Origin: Nicotiana tabacum
Taxonomy: Eukaryota > Streptophyta > Magnoliopsida > Solanales > Solanaceae
Length of the DNA: 64,000 nt
Direction: 5' to 3'
NCBI RefSeq assembly: GCF_000715075.1
Contig: NC_134082.1
Location: 188,035,948 to 188,099,947, forward strand
Shown here: piece after piece, positions 1 through 10,971 of the stretch
Numbering within the stretch: the first letter of the stretch is position 1
Layout of the letters: every line of letters begins with the position of its first letter
Notes under the pieces: model-generated
The model's database searches: none
The model's input: the letters and a program-made list of their open reading frames with translations, nothing else
Told to the model about the DNA's origin: nothing
Translations under genes and position numbers: made by a program

Positions 1-85
1 AGATCAGATTCCGTTCATACAATGGAGATTAGATTCCGTTCATATAATGGAGATTAGATTTCGTTCATACAATGGAGATTAGATT
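1..85. repeat. 25-bp tandem repeat at the window edge
   Basis: Three full copies (1-25, 26-50, 51-75) and a partial fourth of a 25-bp unit containing TTCGTTCATACAATGGAGA-like sequence. Copies differ at only a few positions. The array lies downstream of the integrase stop of the minus-strand retroelement, so it is probably part of that element's 3' LTR. It may continue left of the window. Confidence 0.85.
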
Positions 86-260
86 ATCTGTATGTAGTCC
101 CTTTATTACTTCGATCCAGAGATCATATCGACAGGTGGAGGTAATGAATGGTGTGTCGACCCGTAGGGCGTCTCTCTTGCCGCCTCGTTAAAAACCTCCC
201 CGGGAAAACCCGATTGGGACAAAACCCGGGTGAGGGAAAAAGAGTACGACTTGAGTGACA
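1..260 (-). repeat. Probable 3' LTR (partial) of the outer Tat-type element
   Basis: This stretch follows the integrase stop on the minus strand. The block at about 185-255 (GTTAAAAACCT, GGGACAAAACCCGGG, GAGGGAAAAAGAG) is the kind of sequence often seen at the U3 end of plant LTRs. It resembles, with heavy divergence, 26950-26995, the far end of the proposed 5' LTR. On that basis the LTR edge is near 260 (CA on the plus strand). Most of this LTR would lie outside the window, so the call is tentative. Confidence 0.4.
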
Positions 261-264
261 TCTT

Positions 265-1380
265 TTAGAAGTGGAAATACTTGAGGTGGGCAATGTTCCA
301 GTTGTTTTGGAGCAGTTTTCCCTCCATTGTTTCTAGTTGGAATGCTCCTTTATTTGCTGCTGCTACAATTTTATACGGTCCGTCCCAGTTTGTTCCTAAC
401 TTTCCTTCGTTTGGATCCTTTGATGACTGTGTTTTGGCCTTGAGGACGTAGTCGCCCACTTTGAGTGATCGCACCTTGGCTCTTTTGTTGTAGGACCTTT
501 CTACTTGCTGCTTCTGGGCTACCTTTCTTACGTGGGCTATGTCTCTTCGTTCTTCAATTTCATCCAGATCTTGTAGCCTACTTTCGTTGTTATCTGCTCC
601 GTTCTCGTTGGAGTATCTCAAGCTGGGCTCCCCGACCTCGATGGGTATAACTGCATCGGTCCCGTAGACCTGTAAGTATAACGTTTCTCCCGTGCTGGAT
701 TTTGGCATGGTGCGGTATGCCCATAATACTTCGGGTAGTAGTTCAGGCCATAGCCATTTAGCTTCTGCGAGCTTCTTTTTCAATATGTTCAGTATTACTT
801 TGTTGGAGGACGTAGCTTGGCCATTGGCGGCAGGGTGATATGGCGTGGAGAGTATCCGTTTGATGTGCCACTTTTCGAAGAACTCAGTTGTTCTTTTTCA
901 AATGAATTGAGGTCCGTTGTCGTAGCTGATTTCCTTAGGGATGCCAAAACGACATATAATATTTTTTCATATAAAGGTGATGACCTCCTGCTCACATATC
1001 TGAATGTATGCAGCTGCTTCCACCTATTTAGAGAAGTAGTTAGTTAAAACCAAAAGGAAGCGTACCTTACCTCGCCCTACTGGGAGGGGGCCGATTATGT
1101 CCATTCCCCATTTTATGAATGGCCATGGCGAAGTGACGGAATGGAGGAGTTCTCCTGCCTGATGTATCATAGGGGCATACTTTTGACACTACTCGCACCT
1201 TCAGACATAGTTCGCGACTTCTTTTTTCATGGTAGGCTAGTAGTAACCAGCGCAAATGAGACATCGAACGAGGGCGCAATTTCCCGTGTGAGCGCCGCAG
1301 TGCCCTTTGTGTACTTCTTCCAGTACTCGCCTTGTTTGATGTGTCCAAGACATTTGGCTAGGGGGCCGCCGAACGTTCTC
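265..1380 (-). pseudogene. Integrase remnant of the outer element
   Basis: The C-terminal part is the best preserved (783-265): a GETLYLQVYGTDAVIP-like stretch, a basic region and a GTNWDGPYKIV GPY/F-type module, ending in HLKYFHF and a stop. Upstream, recognisable zinc-finger/core pieces (for example a KCLGHIKQGEYWKK-like part near 1300 and a TPYHPAANGQA-like part near 830) are broken by several stops and frame changes. Integrases of this family insert element cDNA into host DNA; this copy cannot encode one. It follows the aRNH module, as expected for pol order in the Tat lineage. Confidence 0.85.
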
Positions 1381-1536
1381 TTGTAGATATCATGGTTTAT
1401 TAGGATGTATTGGGCTGCTTGTACCCGAGTTTTTGGCTTCTTTTTTTGTCTTGTGGGAGCGATCCATCCTGTAAATAGGCTACAAAGCGGTTACGCCAGT
1501 CCCAAGTTAGGATTATAGAACGTACCTCGACGTAGT

Positions 1537-1990
1537 CTATTGCAGAGTGAAGAAGGGTGACCACATTTTTTTGTCGATATTCCTTGTGGCCGCAGCTAAT
1601 TTGGCGAGGCCAACTGCTTCAATATTCTCCTCCCTAGGTATCTGGTCGAGGTGGCATTCATCGAACTCTGGCAGCAGTTTGTGGATTTCTGACTGGTACC
1701 TTTGTAGTCTTTGCTCTTTGATTTGGAAAGTCCCGATAACTTGATTCACAACGAGTTGAGAGTCACATTGGAGGACGAGTCGTCGGGCACCGTATTTGAG
1801 GGCTAACTTCAAACCTGTAATCACAGCCTCGTACTCGGCCTCGTTGTTAGTCATCTCAGGGCATCGTATGGACTGGCGAATTACTTCGCTCGTAGGGACC
1901 TTGAGGACGAGTCACAGTCCTGACCCAAGCCATTCGAGGCTCCATTGGTGTAGAGGACCCAGAGGTCGGTACGTGAGGGAGTGCAAAGTG
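1537..1990 (-). pseudogene. Archaeal-type RNase H (aRNH) remnant of the outer element
   Basis: The reading frame 1854-1537 begins MTNNEAEYEAVITGLKLAL, has the LVLQCDSQLVVNQV segment (D of the catalytic set) and ends near the IPREENIEAVGLAKLAAAT segment, where the usual second D is replaced by V. The start of the same domain ([10 protein letters not shown]) lies in the preceding RT-RNase H frame near 1950, so a frameshift around 1900 splits it. aRNH is a second RNase H that plant Tat elements carry after the first; it removes RNA from RNA:DNA hybrids. Confidence 0.85.
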
Positions 1991-3554
1991 CTTCTTGTTC
2001 TGCCTCGGGCAATATCTCTGCGCTGAAATCAGCGACGAAGTCGGCGAGCACCTGTGACTTAATGGCAGTTCGCGGTTGGTATGTTATGTCGTGTTCGCTT
2101 AATTCTATGGCCCATTTGGCAAGTCTACCTAATAGTTTGGGTTTGTGCATGATACCTCTCAGGGGGAAGGTCGTTACCACTTTTATGGGGTGACATTGAA
2201 AATATGGTGTAAGATTGTGTGAAGCTACGACCAGTGCCAAAGCTAGCTTTTCAAGGTGAGAGTACCTTGTCTTGGCATCTATTAAAGTTTTGCTGATATA
2301 GTAAATGGGAGACTGCGTGCCTTTATTTTCGCGGACCAAGACTGCACTTACTGCGACTTCAGAAACTGCCAAATACACAATTAGACACTCACCCGGGTCT
2401 ATTTTGACGAGTAGTGGCAGCGAAGATAGATACGCTTTTAGTTTTCTCAGGGCGTCAACACATTCCTCGTTCCATTGTAGCCCGTGGTCTTTTCTCAGCA
2501 CATTGAAGAATTTATGGCATCTATCCGAGGATCGTGAAATGAACCTCGACAATGCGGCTATTCGCCCCATTAGCTTTTGTACTTGTTTTTTGCTGGCCAG
2601 TACCTCTGGTATTATATCGATGGCTTTGATTTGATCCGGGTTGACTTCGATTCCCCTTTGTGATATGAGGAAGCCAAGGAATTTTCCTGAGGTTACGCCG
2701 AAGGCACACTTCTCGGGATTTAACTTCATCCCGTACTACCTTAATATTTCGAAGGCTTGTTTTAGATGGCTAATGTTATCCTCCTTCTTTTCCGACTTTA
2801 CCAGCATGTCATCGATGTAGACCTCCATGGTCTTGCTGAGCTGCTCTTTGAACATTTTGGTGACTAACCTCTGGTACTTGGCCCCTGCATTCTTGAGTCC
2901 GAACGGTATCACTTTATAGCAATATGTTCCTTGGTGAGTGATGAAAGTCGTCTTTTCTTGATCTTCTTCAGCCATTAGGATCTGATTGTAACTGGAGTAG
3001 GCGTCTAAGAAGCTTAGCAATTCATGCCCCGCTGTCGCATCGATCAGTTGGTCGATATGGGTTAACGGGAAGGAATCCTTTGGGCATGCTTTGTTTAGAT
3101 CGGTGAAGTCCACACACATTCGCCATTTCCCGTTCTTCTTTTTGACCATGACCACATTGGCGACCCATTTGGGGTACTTTGATTCTTTGATGGAACCGTT
3201 AGCGAGTAATTTATCCACCTTTTCACTGACTGCTTCGTTGATTGCAGCATTGAACTTTCTCCTCATTTGTCGTACCGGCGGATAGAGTGGGTCGACATTC
3301 AATTTATGAGTGGCGATGTCCTTTGGGATTCCTGGCATATCTGAGTGGGAGAAGGCAAACAAATCAGCGTTGTTAGTTAAAAATTCACGATATTTACCTG
3401 GCTCCGAGAGGTTGTGCCCTATGTAAGCCTTTTTTGTGTTGTCAGCGTCATCCAATTGGATGGGGTAAAGATCCTGTATAGTTGCCTTGTAGGCTTCTAC
3501 GACATCTGGGTCTTTGACGGCCTCTACTTGTGGGTCGGGTTTAGTTCTCGACAT
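1881..3554 (-). pseudogene. Reverse transcriptase-RNase H remnant of the outer element
   Basis: One frame covers RT and RNase H apart from a single in-frame TAG at 2736-2734, just before [12 protein letters not shown] motifs visible include NGKWRMCVDFTDLNKACPKD, FLDAYSSYNQI, IPFGLKNAGA and the catalytic VYIDDMLVKS. After the stop come [12 protein letters not shown], the RNase H-like [16 protein letters not shown] segment (its first catalytic D replaced) and a Tat-typical connection to aRNH. RT and RNase H copy the RNA genome into cDNA. Length and order match the family, but the stop and the flanking frameshifts make it a pseudogene. Confidence 0.9.
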
Positions 3555-4254
3555 GGCTGATTGTTATGCCTCCGCACTTGGTCCTTTCAGTTTTTTGGTG
3601 TGCGTGCAATGTTGGGCGATCCGATAGCATTCTTGGGTGGTGCGTGGCTCGCCTCGAATGTTGAATATTCCCCACAGGGTGGGAAATTTTGATCACTTGA
3701 TAGAAGCTTGAGGGGACGGTTGTTTCCTGGTTCATGACGTGGAATGTTGTTTCCAGTGTGACTCCTCCTACAAGGACAGGCAGCACTATTTCTCCGGATG
3801 TCTGCTCTACTACATTGTTAAAGCCCGTTAGTGTTATGCAACACGGTATTATTTTATCCTCAAGCCTCGTTTGCATGAGGACTCGCGGGTGAACAATACA
3901 TGCGCTGCTTCCGTCGTCTACTATGATTCTTTTTACCTATGTATCAGCGATGCGTAAAGTTATAACTAAAGCATCATAATGAGGGAAAGACAAACCGTTA
4001 GCATCTGACTTATCGAAGATGATACTGTTTTCAAAGTCGTCATACCATTCGTGGGCGACCATCCATTTGAGTTTATGCGTTGTGGTGAATTTCACATGGT
4101 TGATTACCGTGTCGTCACCACCGCCAATGATCACATGTATGGTACGTGCTGGGGACGGTGGCTTTGGAGGTCCTTGAGATGGATCGCGTCCTCTGGCGAA
4201 GTTGGCCCTCCCTTTATCGCTGAGCATTTCTTTTAGGTACCCCTGGTTCAACAT
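3541..4254 (-). pseudogene. Gag C-terminal and aspartic protease remnant of the outer element
   Basis: The minus frame 4254-3937 includes HEWYDDFENSIIF and ends at a TAG (about 3939-3937). Directly after it, in the same frame, comes the protease active-site segment VDDGSSACIVHP (D-D-G-S-S) near 3920-3880, then 3876-3541 with TLETTFHVM. The retroelement protease cuts the Gag-Pol polyprotein. The in-frame stop just before the active site, and loss of frame before RT, indicate decay. Confidence 0.8.
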
Positions 4255-4266
4255 CCTAACTACTTC

Positions 4267-5721
4267 CTACTGCAGACCTATGCAATCTTCGGTCTTGTGT
4301 CCTCTTTCTTGATGGAATTCACAGAGGACGTTTGACCTCTTGGTGCTTTGGTCCGACTTCATTTTTTGCGGCCACTGCACCTTCGTGCCTAGCTTCTCCA
4401 ATGCATACACTATCTCTGAAGGGAAAACACAAAAGTTATGAGCAGATAACAGTGGAGGCATACCTCTTTCGTTTCGAAGGGGTGCGGTGTGTCGTAGCAC
4501 GGCATCCGGATGTCCTGGAGGGGGCGGGTTAGATGTTCGAACATAGGGCTGATGCCTTTCTTGATTGAAATGTGGCGGTTGATCCCTTCTCCCATCGTTA
4601 CATCGATCTCTCCTTGCCTCAGTCTGAACTGATGTTAGTCGCTAAATTGGGCCGTTCAGATCGTCCTCATCTGCCCTTATTTCGGAGCAATAGGCATTGT
4701 GGATATCTTTCCATGTGGTAGATCTCTGCTGAGCAGTTTTTGGTTATCTTTGATTTGTTCCTGTTTAACCCATTTTGAAAGGTTGCTACTGCCATCCCTT
4801 CTAACACGTTCGGCAGACTCATCCTTACTCTGTTGAATCGGGCCAGGAAGTTCCGAAGTCCCTCGCATGTTGTTCGCCTGACGGCGAAGATATTATTGAC
4901 CCTAGCTTCAGACTTCTTCGCCCCTACATGAGCGGTGGCGAATTTATCCGCCATTTCTTCAAATGTTAATATTGATCGTGCTGGTAGCTGGGAGTACCAC
5001 GTCAATGCTCCCCTCGTCAAAGTCTCACCAAACTTTTTTAGCAGCACAGATGGTACCTGTTCCTTTGACAGATCGTTGCCCTTTACTGCAGTAACATAAT
5101 GGATTAGATGATCTTCCAGGTCTGTGGTCCCGTCGTATATTTTCAAGTATGGCGACATCTTGAAGGTTTTTGGAATAGGATGAGGAATAGCCCCGTCGTT
5201 GTATGGCTGTTCGACGAATCGGCCAACATCGCATTTTGGTAATAGCTTAGGGGCGCCTGGTATTTTGTCAACCCTTTTCTGATGCTCCTTCATTTGATCA
5301 CGGAGTGATTTGTTCTCATTTTCCATCTCTTCCATTTTCTTTAAGATGGCCATGAGTGCATCGTCATCTGCATCAGTGACAGGGCGGGTGTTGCCCATGA
5401 GTATAGTGCTTGGCTCGCTGGTGGTAGCTGCGATTTCTGTAGATGGTTAGTCTTCGACATTTCCTTGAGGGGGTTTTCGAGCATGTTGCTCAGAGCACTT
5501 GTCAACCACTCTTCTAGCAGTTTTTTGACTGTTGGTGGTACTTCCCCCACCGTGGACGTTGAGGCTCCCCTTTCGCGCAAGACCGTTAGATCCCCGTGTG
5601 GAGAAGGTGAGATCTCCCCCTTCGGTGTAACTCTTGGTGTTGTATTCTTGATGTCTTCTCTACCGGCTTCGTTGAGGGAGTTCAGGAGATTGTTTGAGAC
5701 ATCTGCTATCATCTTCAGCCT
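4267..5721 (-). pseudogene. Gag remnant of the outer element
   Basis: The core is 5398-4667: a coiled-coil-like start (KKMEEMENENKSLRDQ), then the retrotrans_gag domain with YDGTTDLEDHLIHYVTAVKG, GALTWYSQLP and LARFNRVRMSLPN. A CEFHQERGHKTEDC zinc-knuckle-like motif lies in 4500-4267 in another frame, so at least one frameshift separates them. The N-terminal part (5721-5341) is cut by the inner element at 5721; its upstream continuation should be at 26427 onward, where an ATG on the minus strand is seen at 26449-26447. Gag forms the particle that packages element RNA. Confidence 0.85.
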
Positions 5722-6260
5722 TGTGAGCACGTGATTTTTGCCTCACGAAAACTACTCCAAAATAAATCAAAAATAAAATAAATTTCTTTTACTGTGCAAT
5801 TTTTGAATTTGCGTGGTGTTTGTTAAATATTTGTGTTATATCCGTAAATGTTTACTTTGTCATAACAAAATGAAAATTAAAATAAAAATATATGTTTCAT
5901 GCATATCTAGGATTTAATTATACATTTAATAATTGATTCAAAATAAAATCACAAAATATGCATTTGTTCTATTTTAAATATTTCACTATGTGATTAATGT
6001 TTGGTCTGTGTGTTAATTAATTGTTAAAAGGTAATTAATATCTTTGGAAGGGTAATTTTTATTTTTATAATTTTAATTAAGATTTTAATGATTAACAATA
6101 AAATTAGAAAAAAAAATATAAGTTGTAAAAAAAGAAAATCGGACCTGGACCTAAATCCAGGCCCAAACAAAATGAGCCCCATAAGCCCAGTCCAAACAAA
6201 CCTGTCCGGTCCAATTTACACGAGCCAAAACGACAGCGTTTGGTCACGCTTCATCAAGGA

Positions 6261-6285
6261 CCGTTGGATTGAATCAATCCAACGG
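6261..6285. repeat. 25-bp palindrome in U3 of the left LTR
   Basis: Two perfect 12-bp arms (CCGTTGGATTGA and its complement) around one central base. It lies about 160 bp upstream of the TATA box and is also present in the right LTR. It could be a protein-binding dyad or simply structural. Confidence 0.8.
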
Positions 6286-6444
6286 CGGAGATCTCACCCC
6301 CTTACCCGTAACCCTTTACCCGACCCTTTGACCCGATCCAGCCTGACCCCGAATTTCAACCAAACGACAACGTTTGATTAAGTGAATTGATCTCAACCGT
6401 GCATCTTAATTGATCCAACGGATGAGATCAATCCACCCCACCCC

Positions 6445-6453
6445 TATATAAGG
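6445..6453 (+). promoter_or_regulatory. Likely LTR promoter TATA box (left LTR)
   Basis: TATATAAGG follows a CCCACCCC tract and precedes a C-rich, A-poor leader, a layout common in plant LTR promoters. The same box is kept in the right LTR at 23744-23752. It would define R near 6475. The alternative is the TATAAATA near 8019, which only the left LTR has. Confidence 0.6.
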
Positions 6454-7020
6454 CCCAAACCCCTACCCCGGCCCCTAACTAAACACCCCCCTCCTCTCTA
6501 CTGTTCATCATCCCCTCCGAAATCACACCCTAACCCTAGCCGCCCTCATTCCCCACCGCCTGAAACCCGGCGGCAACAACGCCGCCGGTCACCACCTTAA
6601 CACCCCAGAACCCCCCGAACATCCTCTATCCAAATATGTTAGCCACTTGGCTCGAATCCTCCTGAAGTTTCTCGAATCTTCATTTGAAGATTCGAGCCAA
6701 ACTCGGATCTAAACCAAACAGCCCTTAATTAACACCATAGCATCCCCTATCCATCCTCATCACCGATCTGTTAGTAGCATGGTTCGAATCTTCATGGAAA
6801 TACTCGAATCTTCATTTGAAGATTCGAATGAAACCTAACCCTACTCAGATTCCTTCCAAATTAACACCAAATGACCCTTAGGCTTCCCTCACCCTTGTGT
6901 CATCTTTGGTTCCCTTCGAATCTACCCGGAAATGTTCGGATTTAAAATCCAAGATCTGAAACCCTAAATTTTCTAATCTTGGAATTTTTTTTAATTCAAA
7001 TGAAGGATTGAGGTTTAATC

Positions 7021-7066
7021 GACCTTAGTCAAAGTATTTTCAGTTGAAAATACTTCGACTAAGGTC
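7021..7066. repeat. 46-bp near-perfect inverted repeat in the LTR transcript region
   Basis: Two 22-bp arms (starting GACCTTAGTC) with one mismatch and a 2-base centre. It is conserved in the right LTR at about 24319-24364. If the TATA at 6445 is used it lies in the transcribed leader and would form a stable RNA hairpin. Two related 26-bp hairpins (6671-6696 and 6803-6828) lie upstream. Confidence 0.85.
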
Positions 7067-10000
7067 TGTTTGATTTCAAAAACCCGAATTCAAGTTGAGT
7101 TCAAGTCCGGTTGAATTTGAAGGTTCAGAGGTATTTTTTCTATTTCTTTTGTGTATTCTACGTGTATTTTGTTTGTTTTAATAACTTGTGTAATTTTTTC
7201 CATATTTTTGTTTATTTGTTCTATGGATTCTGTCTCCTACCCATCTACTTAATCCAAATATGAATTGTTTCTGTTGGTTGTGATTAATTACAATGTGTGT
7301 AATCGACTCGATTAAGTTCGTTGATTAGTTGTATTGTAAATCTTGTTTTTGAAAATATTGACTGAAACAACCTGTTTTGAATGGATTATTTTGTTGTAAT
7401 CAGTTGTTTCTTATTTGATAATCGGTTTAATTAATACTCGACAATTAAAACATCTTTGTTTATAGTTCAATAAAATCCGTCAAATGGATGTTGTATGAGT
7501 GTTGATTTCTGAGCATTGAGTTTCAGGGCATTGTCAGTATATCGACAATGCTCCTGTGTTTGCCTGATTCTGGTTCAATGTTGAAGTTCAGTTTGAATTG
7601 TTATAATAATTTCAGTGTAATGTTGTTATGATGTTAGTTCTGAATTCAAGTTTACAAAGGTTGGGTAAATACAATTATATTAGGAGGTTAATCATTAGGA
7701 ATTGGTTGTTAGCTGCTAGACAAGTTTAAATTCAGATAACTTGTTAAAATCTGGGACAGTAATTACAGTAGGAAATCTGGGACATTTCCGGGAATGAAAC
7801 AGTTAAAACAATGAGGGTAATATGTTAATAGTAGTGTGCTGAAAGTGGAAGTTAATGGCTATTATTTAAAGTGATAATGGGAAACAAAGGGTAATGGGGC
7901 TGCTTAGAATCAGGATAAGATCACTTAAAGTATTCAAAAGCAGATGTTAATGGAACTTTCTGATTTTAAAAGAAGAAAGGGGTCCAGGCAGCACTTAAAA
8001 TGAAAGGGGCAGGCCTGTATAAATACAGGGAGCTGGACAGAGATGAAAAAGAAAAAGGAGAAAAAATCTGATTTGAAGGACAGATTTTAGGGCTGAATAT
8101 CAGTTTTCAGAGAGAGTTTTTAAGAGAGGGAAAAGATAAATTTGAGTGTGGAAAATCATAAGCAGAAAAATCAGAAATGAAAATCTGAAGAGGAAGAAAA
8201 ACAGAAAAAGAAACAAAAGGAGAACACACATATACACACACAATCTGAAACATATGTAGAAGAAGAAAAGAAAAATCAGAAACATATTTCTGAATCTGTC
8301 CGGGTCTGTTTTTTTAGTGGCATTTTTTTGTTCAAATCTGAAATTTCTCAAAAGAATACTGTTACTGTGCATTTGGGTTCCTCGGGTCTTATTATTGCTC
8401 AAAATTGTGGAAATACTGCTATTCTGCTGATTTTTATTACTGCTGCAACTGCTGAAATTTACTCCTTCATTTCCAGGTACATATCTTTTAAATTCTATGT
8501 TGGAAAGAGACTCTTCATGACAAATCAATGAAGCTTGAATTGCAATTCTATTTTTCATTTATCTAAGTTCATTATTGTAAATTTCAGTTTTGTTTCATGT
8601 TGGTTAATATAGTATTATGCTTGACATGATAATTATCAGTTGATCATTCTCTTTTGAAATTCATATAAGTGTTGTAATAGTATTATATATTCCCAAATTT
8701 TCATTAAGGGAAGATATAATTAAGTTGTCAAGGTAGGGAACATGGCATGAAGATTGGCCATTATTTTTTGGTGTTATAAAGAGTAATGTAGAAATAGCAA
8801 GAAAACTACACGAGTAACCTCTATTGTTAAATAAGGTTAAAATGGTGTTGGTGGTGTTTTTCATGTATAAGATAACAGATGCATGTATAACCATTAGTGA
8901 AAAGTGATTTGATATAACTCGTTACGATGTTAGAATGTTATGAATGTTTTCAACGTACAGTTGGGTTGCATGTAAGACAATTTTATCGAATCAGGTTTGT
9001 ATATTAATTCCTTTCTTATCAACTTGATGCCTAGCTACCATCGTAAGCAGAATTAACAAAATAATTAGGCCTATTAGATTAAAAGCAAGCATATGAGAAT
9101 AAGATGAGATATACAAGCACAAATTGCAACACTTTATATCAATGGTAATTAGAAATAGAATTTGCACTAAATAAAAATAATGAAAAATTGTTCAAAAATA
9201 CTTCTTCCCTTCATAAATCATTTTTGTTAATTTCATATACAATTCATTCTTTGGCATATATATATGTTGTATTTGCTAAAAATAGTATTAATCATATTTT
9301 TATTCTTTTCTTTGAATTTGAATAGTTTGGATGAATATAATTTATACTCGAAAATTATAATCGACGGGCAACATTTAATAAGTTGTGAATTCTTTTTAAA
9401 AAATTTAAAGGCATCCCTTAAATGTGAATTTCTCAGGATTTTCATATAAAATGTGTAGATATAATAAACAATTCGTGGAAAACCCATAATACCATTAAGA
9501 ATATTTGGCGTAATTAGGAATACGTTCGTGTAACCTGATTATATTGCTAAAAGCAATTCGAATTATGCGTTCGCGCAACTTCGACTGAACATTTTAATAA
9601 AAGGGATTTCTTCGAGGATGTAAAATAATTTCATATAACCCGGGATGTGCAGTTCATTGTTTAAATATAAGGGTGGTGACGTCCTTAATTCTATTTTAAA
9701 TCACGAACATATGAATTTGTAATAAATGATATAATATGGTCAATTATATTGTATACACGTATGCGTGACATGATCCTCGTAATTATGGAAGGTATATAAT
9801 ACGAATATACGTACGCGTAGTTCGTTTATATAATTGTAAACAATAAGTACAAGCGGTAGTAAAATCATGCAATAAAAACGTATTTAGTAAAATCAAGATA
9901 ATTAAGCCAATAATAAAAACAGTTGAGCGACCGTGCTAGAACCACGAAATTCGGAAATGCCTAACACCTTCTTCCGGATTAACAGAATTCCTTACTCAGG

Positions 10001-10193
10001 ATTTCTGGTTCGCAGAATAATAAACAGAGTCATATTCTCCTCGATTCAGGAATTAAAACCGGTGACTTGGGACGCCTTAAAATTCCCAGGTGGCGACTCT
10101 GAAACAAACAAACAAATCCCGTTTCGACTGTCCTTTAATTGGAGAAAACTCCCTGCACCCTCGCGGGGGCGGAAAAAGGAGGTGCGACAGCTC

Positions 10194-10211
10194 TGGCGAC
10201 TCTGCTGGGGA
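10194..10211 (+). other. Primer binding site of the inner element
   Basis: TGGCGACTCTGCTGGGGA begins four bases after the left LTR. It starts with TGG, the complement of a tRNA CCA end. Ogre elements are described as primed by a tRNA-Arg; I cannot verify the tRNA match here. Confidence 0.75.
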
Positions 10212-10971
10212 CGAAAGTGCTACAGTGTAAACTGTAACCCAGAACCATTGGTTCAGGGTTTAAAGAATTCGAGCTTAAAATATCTGTGTTAATTGGCTTT
10301 ATTTACTATATGATTTTCACCTGTTTATATGCTAATATGCTAAATGTTGCTTTTTACCGCTTTAATATTATTTGAATTGTGAATATATACAACTGCTACG
10401 AAACCTCCTTCTTTCTGAGTCTTCTGAATTTATGGTGCACACGTGCGCGTGGCCCACCTTTCTGTTAAAGTCATACCAAATAAGACGAAGTTGGGACAAG
10501 TAACAAGGCCGGGTAGACTTTCGTGCTCCCGGTACGTTGCCCCCGCTTCGGCTCAAACTGTCCATTTGGGTAAGCCAGGTTTAGAACAATCAACCTCAGG
10601 TTTTTCACCTAGAATAACTCAGCCATGTATCGGATCCCTAGTAGGAACGTCTATTTGCATCATGTACATTTGGCCTTGGAGACTCAACACAGGGGTTGGG
10701 TCTGTCTAGGACAGGTGAACCCGAAACAAAAAGATCATCCTGATGCATCCTACTTGCTACCTGTGCATTCATTTGCCTCGAACATGCTTGTTGACCAGCT
10801 TAAATGAAATCATGGTGAGAACCAAGGAATAAAATGGGTTGTTTTAAAAATTCCCAAAAATAGTTTTAAATCTTGAAATAAGGGTATTTAATAAATAAAA
10901 AATTGAATTTTTTTTAGTGTATATTTTTAAAATGAGTCTTGACTTTATTAAAATTAAATTTCAGATACAAA
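10212..10971 (+). other. 5' leader of the inner element
   Basis: Non-coding leader between the PBS and ORF1. No long conserved ORF is convincing. A TTTCAG just upstream of the ORF1 ATG (about 10961-10966) would suit a splice acceptor, but no donor was identified. Confidence 0.5.

Larger units (their letters stand above)
5722..10189 (+). repeat. Left LTR of the inner element (4468 bp)
   Basis: It matches 23016-26426 along its whole length except for about 1.06 kb (about 8008-9069) that the right copy lacks. It begins TGTG and ends GCGACA (the right LTR ends GTGACA). It holds a TATATAAGG box at 6445, several strong inverted repeats (6261-6285, 6671-6696, 6803-6828, 7021-7066) and a second TATA-like stretch near 8018 (TGTATAAATACAGG) in the part missing from the right LTR. 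It should drive transcription of the inner element. Confidence 0.95.

Noticed and set aside
8100..8558. 152-codon minus-strand open frame in the left LTR with a hydrophobic C-terminal stretch
   Set aside because: It comes from purine-rich LTR sequence read backwards, is absent from the right LTR, and has no family likeness.
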